Source: Owenia fusiformis
Lineage: Eukaryota; Annelida; Polychaeta; Sabellida; Oweniidae
Assembly: GCA_903813345.2 (NCBI GenBank)
Contig: CAIIXF020000003.1
Location: forward strand, 15,388,931-15,452,930
Length of the DNA stretch: 64,000 bases
Direction: 5' to 3'
Made by a program: the position numbers and the translations under genes. Shown one piece after another: positions 44,816-57,017 of this stretch (position 1 is the stretch's first letter; every line of letters starts with the position of its first letter). The notes below the pieces were generated by a model. The model worked only from the letters and a program-made list of their open reading frames with translations. It was not told the DNA's origin and searched no databases.

Positions 44816-45376
44816 CCAAGGCATAAGAAGGGGTTTTTGTTTTCACTACTTTGTCATCGTCACTTGGACCTCATCTGATATTATCTGCCTACTGATCTAG
44901 CGTGTTCCACTCCCGTTCTTAATAGAATGAAGTTTCTGAATTTTTATCATTTCTCAGGATAGACAGAATTTCAACAGACCCAACAGGGAAGCTCATGTTA
45001 TTCTAAAATTATCAAAATGATGCAGTAATGATGAGGTGCTCTTTAAAATGCTAATGAGATCGATGTAAATGATTCGCCGATCATAATGTTTCTCTAAGTA
45101 GAAAAGTAGCTGAAAATTACTTCAATTTGTGTTTTTATTACATAATACTTCTGTTCTACCTGTTGAATCATTCACATTGCACGCACTCTGCAATGTGACA
45201 CAAATTAACTTGAAAACTTTTTTTGCAAATTCGATGAGGTTTTTGCATATAGCAAATAGATACCGTTCATTGCTTTTTCACTTTTCAATTGATTCCGTTG
45301 AAAATCACTTTTACTTGGACTAATGTACTGAGTGGATTTTATGATTATTCAAAACTTACAAATAATCTATGGAGAT

Positions 45377-45525
45377 CAGGCCCATAGCCATGCTTTGCCA
45401 AGGGGTTTCACATTAAAAAAAATTCCAAGGGGTTCACTTTTGACAACCTTGGCTCAAAAATGGCCAAACTCACTTAAAAGTGCAAGGAATGGTGAACAAC
45501 TGCATAATTTTGAACGAGCCTGGGG
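45377..45525. mobile_element. Short inverted-end element (CAGGCCCGTAGCCAGG family), copy 3, truncated
   Basis: It begins CAGGCCCATAGCCATG and carries GCCAAGGGGTTTCACATT and AAAATGGCCAAACTCACTTA, parallel to 4977-5181. The far end is lost. Confidence 0.7.
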
Positions 45526-45566
45526 ACATCTATTTTCTTATAAACAGTTCTATTCTGAAGTCAGAT

Positions 45567-46293
45567 AAAAGACCACGTGCAGTATGGCAAGTGATTTTAG
45601 ACAGTCATATCTTTCACCCATGAGTACTTTCTGGCCATAAATACAGTGGCTTTTATTAAAACAATATGTTTTCTTTCAAGTGAAGTCCCCATTATAATAA
45701 AATATCAATCCAACTCTCTGAAAAATTATGGATTAGGGCCCCACCTTGGCAATTTTTGAAAAATGTTAGGCTTATTTTTTAAAAAGAAGATCTTGTTTTT
45801 CTCAATGTGAACATATCGAAAGTGTCTTCTACACTATATTAACAATTTCTGAAAAGGGAATGGGTATTGAAATGAGTTAAAGTTAAAAACCACATATCCC
45901 ATGTTATTTTCCCATAGGGAAAACTCGTGCTATCCATTGTTTTCAGCATAATTTTGGTCATCGAAAATTAATATTTTCAAAACTAGACTCTCAATACCAT
46001 TCTATTTTTGAACATGTCTTAGACCCCTTGTTGAATAATGTTTTCATGCAATAAAAATCAGAAAAAGAAGATCCTCTTTTGAGTAAATAGGTTCAATATT
46101 TTGAAAAAAATGTTGACATTGGGTCCCTATTCATAATTTTTCGAATTGTTTGATTTATATTTTGATCATCATGGGTACTTCACTTGAAAGAAAACATATT
46201 GCTTTAATAAAAACCACTGTATTTATGCCGATAAAGTACTAATGGTGAAAGATATGACTGTCTAAACTCATTTGCCATTGCACGTGGTCTTTT
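45567..46293. mobile_element. 727-bp long-arm inverted-repeat element
   Basis: It begins AAAAGACCACGTGCAGTATG and ends with CACGTGGTCTTTT. The first 140 bp of each arm match well (TAGACAGTCATATCTTTCAC; TTTCTTTCAAGTGAAG). The inverted similarity continues weakly toward the centre (GGGCCCCACC versus its inverse near 46120). Non-coding MITE. No target duplication is clear. Confidence 0.85.
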
Positions 46294-46338
46294 CTTAATT
46301 ATACGCGTCAGTCCTTAGACGAACTATAATTCTGATTT

Positions 46339-47464
46339 TAGCTCACATGGTGAACTATTGCAATCACTCGCTTGTCTGCCTGTCTGTCCGTCTGTCCGAA
46401 AGAAGAAAACGAATGAAGACACTGATGCAGCAGCAACAAATGACATCCGTCTGTCTGTCTGTCTGTCTAGGTTGTACTTTTATAAAATTAGCAAAAAGTT
46501 AATACCACTTTTGAATGGGCAGTTGCTACCTACAGCCAATGACATCATCAATCCTGTTTTGAGTTATTTTTGTTCAACATCAATATAGTCAATGAAGACA
46601 CTGATGCAGCAGCAACAAATGACATCCGTCTGTCTGTCTGTCTAGGTTGTACTTTTATAAAATTAGCAAAAAGTTAATACCACTTTTGAATGGGCAGTTG
46701 CAACCTACAGCCAATGACATCATCAATCCTGTTTTGAGTTATTTTTGTTCAACATCAATATAGAACCCCCCCTTTGACTCCTGGTTCAAAAGCTCGCCTA
46801 TTTTCACAATGGTCGCCATTATTATTGTCTCGCAAAATTCACTTTTGGACCATTTGCTTTAAATCTCTGTTGATAGGATTCCCGTTTTAAGTTATTTTTG
46901 TTCAACATCAATATACAACCCCCCCCCCATGACTCCTGGTTCAAAAGCTCGCCTATTTTCAAAATGGTCGCCATTATTATTGTCTCGCAAAATTCATTTT
47001 TGGACCATTTGCTTTAAACCTCTGTCGATAGGATTCCCGTTTTAAGTTATCTTTGTTCAACATCAATACAGAAAACTCTCCTATCACTCCTGGTTCAAAA
47101 GTTCGCCTATTTTCAAAATAGTTGCCATTTTTGTCTCACGAAATTTACTTTTGGCCCATTTCCTAGCTTTACAAATAATTTCAGGTGTCCTGCATTGTGT
47201 AGTTGTATGAAATGATTTTGTTACAAAAAATCTGAAAAAAAAAATTCTCAGTTTTTTTTATTTTCAGCCATTTTATTTAACATGGATTTGTCCGTCTGTC
47301 TCGCGAAATCCACTTTTGGATAATTTTCCTTAAAACCTCTGTCACTCTAAAGAATAGTTGTATGAAATAATTTTGTCACAAAAATCGGCAAAAAAAATTC
47401 ATCCGTTTCTTTATTTTCTGCCATTTTAGCCGTTATTGACTTTTGATCAACACCATGTGAGCCC
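46339..47464. mobile_element. 1.1 kb element with AGCTCACATGGTG ends and internal tandem repeats
   Basis: The left end TTAGCTCACATGGTG and right end CACCATGTGAGC are inverted. Inside are CTGT-type microsatellites. A 175-bp direct duplication (46411-46585 and 46590-46760) shares AATGAAGACACTGATGCAGC. A 160-bp unit is repeated three times from about 46744, with ACTCCTGGTTCAAAAGCTCG and ATTATTGTCTCGCAAAATTC. Non-coding. Confidence 0.75.
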
Positions 47465-47815
47465 AGTACCCACGGTACTATTTATTTATGTTGTAGTGTG
47501 GTAAACAGTATCAGCGATTAGCGTAGAAGAGATGAGAAGGGAAGAAGTATTTGAATACAGTACTCGTATGAGGTCCACTTAGAACATTTGATTTATTTTA
47601 AAAAACATTTGGTATAAAGGACACTCGATATAAAAAACATTTGATGAACAGTACAAGCAGAATACAAATCAAAACTTAATATAATTAAATATAATCTAAA
47701 ATCGATATCTAATAAGGAATGGTTGACTAAAATCACATCAGATCTGAGGAATACTTAAAAGAACACCTGAAGTAACAAAGGAACACCCGGGTAACAGAAT
47801 ATCAACGTCATTAAT

Positions 47816-48220
47816 ATGTACTCTATAGATCCGTTCTTTTGGATCTGCTTGGGAATTGTTCCATTCGTGTGCATTGGGAACACTGTGGTGCTCATTGTGA
47901 TCTGGAAAAATCGACGAATTTGCCATGATGGAGGGATCAACATTGCTTTCACAGTATTGCTTGCAGTGGCTGATCTCGGGACTGCTTTTGTGACCTTTCC
48001 GTTGGAATCAATGTCACATTTCATTGAGTCTGACATAAATAAGAACCACACATTTTGTTTAATTGGAAGCGAGATCTTTTCGTTCACCGCAATTATCTCT
48101 GGTTTGAGCCTTGGTTGCATTGCCCTAGAGAAGTACATTCGGGTCTTGCACCCTTATTTGCAGACAGAGATCACAACAAAGAGGTGTTTGATTACTGTCG
48201 GGGTAATGATCACTACATAG
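47816..48220 (+). pseudogene. Truncated class A GPCR, related to the receptor at 40732
   Basis: An open frame of 134 codons from ATG 47816. It matches TM1 to the start of TM4 of the upstream receptor: PFFWICLGIVPF, then GN, an LLAVADLG motif with Asp 2.50 kept, a Cys before TM3, EKY and HPY. It ends in TAG soon after RCLITVGVMI, where the paralogue continues for some 200 more residues. No receptor sequence is recognisable downstream, so it is a 3'-truncated copy. An unseen intron is possible, but no donor is obvious at the break. Confidence 0.85.
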
Positions 48221-48640
48221 GTACCCGTATAGATATCTCGAGTGTTATTGACTTTTCGGCTTATCTCTACTAATCCACTCGAGTTAAGCCTTTAAGTCAA
48301 CAAACCGACCCTTCGCTAACCCTAAGGCCCGATAAGAGGCTTCCTAGCCCCCGAAAATCGACCCTATTTCCCTCCCCCACCACGCCCCTACCCAGGGTAT
48401 AGTTAGGGGTGAAGTCTTCTAGGCCTAACCTAACCCCCCTAAACACTTTGGCGCGGGTCCCGTCTCTCTAGCTCTTCCCGTTCGGGAGATAGAAATCGGG
48501 CTGTCGGAGCCGCTTTCTTTGATCTCGCCGACACCCCCCTCCCTCGCATATTCAGGCAATTTCAGTTATACACTTACTATACTCCTCCAGTCTTAACCCT
48601 AATCGCTATAACGGATAAAATTGGTTTTTACCGAACCCAA
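48221..48640. other. C-rich segment abutting the truncated receptor
   Basis: Directly after the receptor break, the sequence turns C-rich with many CC(C) runs and CG-rich blocks (CTAACCCTAAGGCCCGATAA; GGCGCGGGTCCCGTCTC). It then returns to AT-rich DNA near 48600. It looks like foreign or mobile DNA that replaced the receptor's 3' half. I recognise no gene in it. Confidence 0.45.
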
Positions 48641-49074
48641 CATTATAATAAAAAGTAGTAGACTGATTTCACGTCAAAATTCTCTTGATACCACACAATA
48701 ATTGTAAAATAAAACTCCCTAATAAATGATCTCTTTCATTTGTCGAAATGTAGCCACATCCCCACATTCTAACTTCTGTGAAGTTTTACGTTTTAAATCA
48801 TATTGTCTGTGCCTGCATATATTCTTAGCTCAAAATAGTGGCTGAATTTTACGAACTGTACATTCGACATGTACATTAAATCAAAACTTGTAATCATAAT
48901 AGCATAGTAGTCTACTAACATTTTCATTCAATAATGACATAACAATAATATGTTTTTAATACATAAACAACTATATTCTGATACATTTTGTTTTTGTTTC
49001 GTGAATTACTATGTTTACAATATTCTTGATTATTAACTTAACTATCTTATCTAGTATAACTATAAACAAATATT

Positions 49075-49619
49075 TTACAATACATAGTCTCTTTGAAAGG
49101 TGCAAGTTTGAAAAGTATCAGAATGTGATCTTTGGATTCTGACCTGCATATCAGAAACATAACGTTTGACCAAACCATCGTTCAATTGCGTATTTGAACA
49201 GAAGTCTGATAATATGTCTTCTACACTTCTGCCCTTGCACCACTGAACAGAAAAGTATATGGTGTATTGTCCACACACTGATGAATCCCAACTTTGAAGT
49301 CTTACTGAAGTGGATATAATTTTCCTTTTTAGGCTCTTTACAAATGTTTCAAAATCGGAGTTGTAATAAGACGGTGCGTGGCCGTAGGAATCTACAAAAT
49401 ACACGTTTCTTCTGCTAACTCGCTATCTCTGGGTACTATAAAGAGGCACCAATGTTGACCCTCTTGAGATGTTTTGTCTGTATTACTAACTAATATCTCG
49501 CACTTTGGAGCATTGTGTAGGACTAAGCTACGTAACTCATCGCTACCAAACACTCCGCAATGTTTATTTTTGGTTAAGTTATTACTTTTCAAAATACAAT
49601 TAATCTACTCCGTGTTCAT
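49075..49619 (-). pseudogene. Polinton/Maverick-type adenain-like cysteine protease, broken
   Basis: On the minus strand an ATG at 49619 is followed within five codons by a stop. The frame then resumes with CGVFGSDELRSLV, an N-terminal motif of this family. The catalytic His lies in GQHWCLF, the Asp in FVDSYGHAP, and the Gln and Cys in LQSWDSSVCGQY. The His part and the Asp/Cys part are in different frames, meeting at about 49392-49404. About 180 codons in total, the usual length for these maturation proteases. None of the other Polinton genes (polymerase, integrase, ATPase, capsid) is evident, so this is a fragment of a virus-like DNA transposon. Confidence 0.78.
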
Positions 49620-49939
49620 TTCGTCGTTAAATCAGTTGAATATAACCTTTCTGGACTTGTCTATTTCGAAGACTGTGGGGAAGACACGAACTGAAATGTT
49701 ATCTTCGATATTGAGTTTACATGGTTAAGACTTACAAAGTTCAAGTAGTCAACTTATACCAATACCGTGTTGATTAAATGTAGTTTCCCGTCCATAATGA
49801 CCATTATAATAAACCCATTTTCTCAAAACGCAAAGAACCATATTCTAATTGTGTTTTGTATTTTTATCGACTTTTTCACGTTTACAATAATCTTCACTGA
49901 TTTAACTATTAATCAACGAATTTAATCCGCACATTCTCT

Positions 49940-50383
49940 TCGGAAGCTGTCAGAAGGTGATCTTTGCCTTTTTATCTGCATATTTGAACAGAAAGTTTAA
50001 CCAAGCCATCGTTCACTTGGGTATTTGTACTGAAGTCTGATTATATATCTTGTACAGACCTGCCCTTTCACCATTGTACCGAAAATATATCAGTATTGTC
50101 CACATACTGAAGACAAGGCATACTGAAGTTGAGACAACGTTTCTTTGTAATCTCTTCGTAAATGTTTCGAAATCAGAGTTGTTATAAGACGGTATGTGGC
50201 GATAGAATCTATAAAATAGACGTTGGACAATCCTCGCCTGTTCTTGTAGATAACATACTGTACGTGTACATCGAAATTAATGCTATTGTTAAATATTCGG
50301 CCCAAATATGTAGAGTGCTTAACGCTATCAAGGAAAGTTGTCATTAAAAGTGAATTGCACATTGGATTTTGAGAAAAAAACAA
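49940..50383 (-). pseudogene. Second, more decayed copy of the Polinton-type protease
   Basis: The stretch 49940-50225 aligns by eye with 49090-49400. Shared marks include an FIDS motif where copy 1 has FVDS, SSVCGQY with the catalytic Cys, and the DNA blocks AACCAAGCCATCGTTCA-like and TTGTCCACA(T/C)ACTGA. The His-containing part is not recognisable, and upstream sequence to 50383 is open but unlike copy 1. The two copies lie in direct orientation about 830 bp apart. Confidence 0.65.
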
Positions 50384-52000
50384 TTGTTATCTTGAAAGTG
50401 TTAACAATAAGGTGATACCTCTTACAGAATTTAAATAGACAATTTAACATTCTTTCAGCCCAATCTTCAATATTTGAATATAAAATTAAACCACCAGTCC
50501 AAAGTAAAAGATTTATCTTATGACCATCAATTTAAATTTTACACTCTTTTGCTAAATAGTGTGACAAATCGTCCGAAGGAAGTGGTTGAATAAGTAATTA
50601 CTTAGCCCTGCATTATGTCGGCATATGTCTCGAAAGTAGGGGCGATACCATCTTTGAGTTTCAGACAAGTTTTCGATTTTTTATCCATTCTGAAAATGAT
50701 AATATGAAACTAGTTGAATTAGGTCGTATATCCAGTTTGCTTGGTTTACACATTAAACATATTAACATAATCGAACGCTTTTCTGAAGTCAATCCTAATT
50801 CGTTATACTAGTTTCTTTTACTCGTTTATAGTGAGATATATGAGTGCGTAAGATAAATAAAGTGTGCTTTGTCTGATTTAGATTGCGTCGACAACATTGT
50901 CTGTGCAAGCTTAAACATTTATTACTCTATAATTATCAGGATCAAACGTTTTTATTATAACCGTTTAATATACTTCCAGCTTTCAGGCTGAATTATGCCT
51001 GCCATTAACAGAGGTAAAATGAAATCCCAATTTTTCCCAATTTGGAGTACACAATGCAACAAAAAATAATACAAAATGATTTTAAATATATGATTTAGGT
51101 TTCTAAGCTATAAATATGAGGTTATTTTTCTTATCAATACCAAGAAATTATGTAATCAATGTATCGACGTTTTGTATTGTTTCTCAGGTATTAATAAGAT
51201 AAATGTTACAAATGAATCATTTTTATATTAGAATGACAAATGCTTATTAAATTATGCTAGTTTTTCACAAAATGGGTCTCAGTACGCTTTGAGATATGGA
51301 CTTTTATTCAGCGGTGAACATTATCAATAAAGGAGGGCATATTGCTCTTCCTTGAATAATCGGGACTACAGCTAAATTATATTTCTCGTAGTTAGATATA
51401 GCTCAGTTGCTTATAAAACAACCATCAAGACTTGGTCGAATTCATGAATAATTGAGAAAAATCGTTATCATTATCTTCCTAAAATCTGATTGTATCCAGC
51501 GGTAAGGTCAAAGAAGAAACAACCACCAGAAAACTTGATGATAGCCACAAGTAATGTCGCGGAAGAATTGTAAGGCGTTCGATTGCATATGTCTCTAATT
51601 GATTAATACACATGCCCTTGGAATATATGAACATTCCAATACCTCTGTAACATTTAATTAGATAAATATCTTATACCTATTTGTTATTGTATTATGTTTT
51701 ATAAGACATGAACAATAATTTGTTGTTAAACTCCTTGCAATTATATGGAAAAATTCTGGTAATAAAATGTTTCAAATGGTAGGAAAACTAATATGTTCCC
51801 AATCATAAATTACCTAAATATTCCACACAATTCTGTTGAATCGGCTTGGCTCATATTTGAAAATTCAAACAAAATCTGAAAAATACACTTGCGTAATTAC
51901 ATTAATCAAACACCGACATCTACAGTAAAATCATAGTATATGTTTACATTATGATAATCAATTTTTTGCTCGTATGCTTAGAATAACGGTCTGTGTCTTA
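50384..52000. other. Anonymous AT-rich stretch
   Basis: I see no supported gene, RNA or repeat here. It may be further remains of the Polinton-type element, but I found no second domain to support that. Confidence 0.4.
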
Positions 52001-52019
52001 TAAAATGTATAAAAGTTCG

Positions 52020-53774
52020 AATCAAAATATTTAAGGTTTTTGACCCCTTGTGTTGAAAGACATTTTTCGACCCGAAAGCCGGAACTTTTTCAGCAAATTT
52101 GTAAAAAAGACGATGTTTTATTTTTAGAAATCACCACAATAAGGGTTTTCTGAAGCGATTTAGCAGGGTTGCCAAAAAAGTGATTATCTTTAATATTTTG
52201 AAAAGTAAGCACAGAAACATCACAATTTTTGTGTCTAAACCCAGGTTTTCAGGGTCAGGGAATAAGATGAAATTATTTTTAAAAAATCAAGATTAGAACA
52301 CTAATTTTATTCTCTATGCAAAATAAGGACAGCCATTATCGAAATAGTGATAACCTTCAATATTTGTAAACTTAGTACAGTAGCATGACAATATTGTCTA
52401 AAACTAGGTTTACAAGGTCAAATACTAAGGTGAAATGATAAAAAGTATTTAAACGAAAATAATTGTGATCATGCAAATTAGGACGGCCATTATCAAGTTA
52501 TTGATTATCTTCAATATTTTGGAGACTCAGCACAGCAGCATCACAATACTGGTGTCTAAATCCAGGTTTTCAGGGTCAGGGAATAAGATGAAATTATTAA
52601 AATCATGATTACAGCATTTATTCTTAATGCAAAATAAGGGCAGTCATTATCGGAATAATGATAACCTTCAATAATAGTACAGTAGCAGTACAATATTGGT
52701 GTCTAAATCTAGGTTTTCAGGGTCAATAATAAGATAACATGAAATGATGAAAAAGTATTTAAACGAAAATAATTGTGATCATGCAAATTAGGACGGCCAT
52801 TATCTAGTCATTTGATTATCTTCAATATTTTGGAGACTCAGCACAGTAGCATCACAATATTGGTGTCTAAATCCAGGTTTTCAGGGTCAGGGAATAAGAT
52901 GAAATTATTAAAATCATGATTAGAGCACTAATTTTATTCTTAATGCAAAATAAGGGCAGCCATTATCGGAATAGTGATAACCTTCGATATTAGTACAGTA
53001 GCAGCAAAATATTGGTGTCTAAACCTAGGTTTTCAGGGCAATAATGAGATGAAATGATGAAAAAGTATTTAAACGAAAATAATTGTGATCATGCAAATTA
53101 GGACGGCCATTATCAAGTCATTGATTATCTTTAATATTCTGGAGACTCGCCACAGTAGCACCACAATACTGGTGTCTAAACCTAGGTTTTCTGGGTCAAA
53201 AAATAAGATGAAATGATAAAAATTATTAAACAATAATGATTGTGATCATACAAATTATGGCGGTCATTATGAAATTGTTGATTATCATCAATATTTCGGA
53301 GATTAATCAATAAAGCATCACAATACTGGTGCCTAAACCCAGGGTCAACGAATAAAAGGTAAATTAACAAAAAAGATTAAAACAATAATGATTGTGATTA
53401 TGCAAATTTAATTAGGGTGTCTATTATCGAGTACTAAGAATAAAATAACATCACAATTGTTATCTATTTTACTAAACTCAGGTTCTCAGGATCGGAGAAT
53501 AAGATTAACTTACATAAATAGGATTTGAAGAATAGTTATTTTGTTCAAGCAAATCAAGGCGGTCATCCATTTATTGATAATCTTCAATATATAGTTCGGA
53601 GACTAAGCAGAGAAGTATTTGTTGATCACCCCTTGTAACTGCTTCATTGCAAATGACACATGTTTTCTTTTTTGCTCTTGTTATCGTTGCATGTTTTGCG
53701 GGTTAATATAGCATGGGGTTCCTCTTAGAGATCAAAGGTGGCCAAAGCAAATGTGTTCAAGCAAATCAAGGCGG
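52020..53774. repeat. Tandem array of an approx. 155-bp unit, left part
   Basis: About ten diverged copies (marks near 52231, 52395, 52552, 52702, 52862, 53009, 53171, 53335). The order in each is CAATATTTTGGAGACTCAGC, ATCACAATACTGGTGTCTAA, CCAGGTTTTCAGGGTCAGG, AATAAGATGAAAT and then TTGTGATCATGCAAATTAGG with ACGGCCATTAT. No coding frame is conserved. The array is interrupted at 53775 by the LINE insertion and resumes at 58974. Confidence 0.88.
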
Positions 53775-53805
53775 ACATCCATTTATTGATTTTTTTTCTT
53801 TTCAA

Positions 53806-56800
53806 TATTAGAATATAGTCCGGAGTAGGGATAATAGCGGTTACCGTTGGTTATTTGGTTTTCTGTATAAAAAGCTCTTTCTCCTTTTCTGTCCCGTCGC
53901 AGCGCCATCTAGTGTTTGATAAATGAATCAAGGTTTATTCTCGATAGGGTAAGTACTAATCTATCAGGAAACATTTACAAGTTTGGTTAGAAACAGAATT
54001 TTTATAGATGGCGGAGTGATTTTTGAGACTATGTAGAGCAGAATAATTTTCTGAAACAGGTAGCTTTACGGTGGTAGCTCTCTCCAGATTCAGTTATCTC
54101 AAAAACGGTGTGGTCACCGTATGCTTATTTTGTAACGGCAAGCTAGACAAGACTCCAATGAACACTGGGCACTGTTTCGCTGAGCTAGATCTGTGCCCAT
54201 GAATATATTATGAAATGAAACGTTATAATGGTCGTCAATGGGATTTTTTACTGCAATCTTGACCCTATTAGCAACAGGGTGGTGACAGTACTAGGGTGGG
54301 AAATAGCGTTATTTTTGTAAAAATTACACTTTCTTAGCAATGTGTACCTTGCATCTCTAAGAAAAATCAAATTATCTGAAGAATTAGCAATTTAGATTTT
54401 CGCTGATTCAGCATTTTTCATTTTTTACCTAAAAATCACAGGTTTTGACCATTTTTGGCCTGTATTTTGTTACAGGATAGCACAAGAGGGCTGTTAGTGC
54501 TGGTTTTAAGAGGTTGTTGACAGGCTTTTATCAAATTATTACCGAATTTAAGGATTTAGCCATTATCATAGCATGTAATACAGCTTTTTCCTTTGTGTCT
54601 GAATTTTTCTTGAAAATATATGACAAATTTGACACATTTAACCCAATAGATTGACTAAATATGGCTGAAAACAGTTACTAACATGCATGTAATTAAAACA
54701 AGAACATTGCTATGCAAAACTGATACGATAATTTAATATAGAAGCTCATTTACTGAAAATTAATCACTAAATAATGGCTAATTTGGGGTAATCTCTGATC
54801 AAAAATGACTAGATTTGACCATTTTTTTGTTTCATGGTTCAGTGATTTTGGCAATAAACATTATGGAAGTGCGAATAAACGTTTTGACATGCTAAATATT
54901 GTGAATTTTTGTTAAGCCATAGCGAGTAGCAGTATTTGTATTGCAAAAATGGTCAGTTAGGTATAAAACTGCATGGCCCTAAAATAAATGACCCCGGGGT
55001 TAACAAAGCAGCTATAAAAGCTCTTCTATTGGTGCGATTGGGCTTAAATTGCACAAAAAGTCTTGAAACACTCTTATGTTTAAGAAAAACAAGATTTCTG
55101 GCACAAAATCATTCAACCGTGTCACTATTAGAATATAGTCCGGAGTAGGGATAATAGCGGTTACCGTTGGTTATTTGGTTTTCTGTATAAAAAGCTCTTT
55201 CTCCTTTTCTGTCCCGTCGCAGCGCCATCTAGTGTTTGATAAATGAATCAAGGTTTATTCTCGATAGGGTAAGTACTAATCTATCAGGAAACATTTACAA
55301 GTTTGGTTAGAAACAGAATTTTTATAGATGGCGGAGTGATTTTTGAGACTATGTAGAGCAGAATAATTTTCTGAAACAGGTAGCTTTACGGTGGTAGCTC
55401 TCTCCAGATTCAGTTATCTCAAAAACGGTGTGGTCACCGTATGCTTATTTTGTAACGGCAAGCTAGACAAGACTCCAATGAACACTGGGCACTGTTTCGC
55501 TGAGCTAGATCTGTGCCCATGAATATATTATGAAATGAAACGTTATAATGGTCGTCAATGGGATTTTTTACTGCAATCTTGACCCTATTAGCAACAGGGT
55601 GGTGACAGTACTAGGGTGGGAAATAGCGTTATTTTTGTAAAAATTACACTTTCTTAGCAATGTGTACCTTGCATCTCTAAGAAAAATCAAATTATCTGAA
55701 GAATTAGCAATTTAGATTTTCGCTGATTCAGCATTTTTCATTTTTTACCTAAAAATCACAGGTTTTGACCATTTTTGGCCTGTATTTTGTTACAGGATAG
55801 CACAAGAGGGCTGTTAGTGCTGGTTTTAAGAGGTTGTTGACAGGCTTTTATCAAATTATTACCGAATTTAAGGATTTAGCCATTATCATAGCATGTAATA
55901 CAGCTTTTTCCTTTGTGTCTGAATTTTTCTTGAAAATATATGACAAATTTGACACATTTAACCCAATAGATTGACTAAATATGGCTGAAAACAGTTACTA
56001 ACATGCATGTAATTAAAACAAGAACATTGCTATGCAAAACTGATACGATAATTTAATATAGAAGCTCATTTACTGAAAATTAATCACTAAATAATGGCTA
56101 ATTTGGGGTAATCTCTGATCAAAAATGACTAGATTTGACCATTTTTTTGTTTCATGGTTCAGTGATTTTGGCAATAAACATTATGGAAGTGCGAATAAAC
56201 GTTTTGACATGCTAAATATTGTGAATTTTTGTTAAGCCATAGCGAGTAGCAGTATTTGTATTGCAAAAATGGTCAGTTAGGTATAAAACTGCATGGCCCT
56301 AAAATAAATGACCCCGGGGTTAACAAAGCAGCTATAAAAGCTCTTCTATTGGTGCGATTGGGCTTAAATTGCACAAAAAGTCTTGAAACACTCTTATGTT
56401 TAAGAAAAACAAGATTTCTGGCACAAAATCATTCAACCGTGTCACTATTAGAATATAGTCCGGAGTAGGGATAATAGCGGTTACCGTTGGTTATTTGGTT
56501 TTCTGTATAAAAAGCTCTTTCTCCTTTTCTGTCCCGTCGCAGCGCCATCTAGTGTTTGATAAATGAATCAAGGTTTATTCTCGATAGGGTAAGTACTAAT
56601 CTATCAGGAAACATTTACAAGTTTGGTTAGAAACAGAATTTTTATAGATGGCGGAGTGATTTTTGAGACTATGTAGAGCAGAATAATTTTCTGAAACAGG
56701 TAGCTTTACGGTGGTAGCTCTCTCCAGATTCAGTTATCTCAAAAACGGTGTGGTCACCGTATGCTTATTTTGTAACGGCAAGCTAGACAAGACTCCAATG

Positions 56801-56908
56801 AACACTGGGCACTGTTTCGCTGAGCTAGATCTGTGCCCATGAATATATTATGAAATGAAACGTTATAATGGTCGTCAATGGGATTTTTTACTGCAATCTT
56901 GACCCTAT
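53806..56908. repeat. 1320-bp tandem repeat, 2.35 copies without visible differences
   Basis: Copies are 53806-55125, 55126-56445 and the partial 56446-56908. Comparing the whole unit by eye I find no difference between copies. Each unit has TGTATAAAAAGCTC (TATAAAAAG at 53866, 55186, 56506), GCAGCGCCATCTAGTG and CAGGGTGGTGACAGTACTAG. A 70-codon plus-strand frame crosses each unit junction (54936-55148, 56256-56468); I consider it chance. The array lies between the LINE coding remnant and its poly(A) end. Origin unknown. Confidence 0.92.
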
Positions 56909-57017
56909 AGTTTATTTCAGTTTCTAAAGTAAGTACAGATACAGCAGCAGTAAATCAATTACAATCTTATCATATTCCATTTGTTTTTAAAAAATACATT
57001 TTTACATAAATTTCGAA

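Noticed and set aside
54936-56468. Two identical 70-codon frames
   Set aside because: They cross the junctions of the 1320-bp repeat, show no domain features and no start context. Treated as chance frames.
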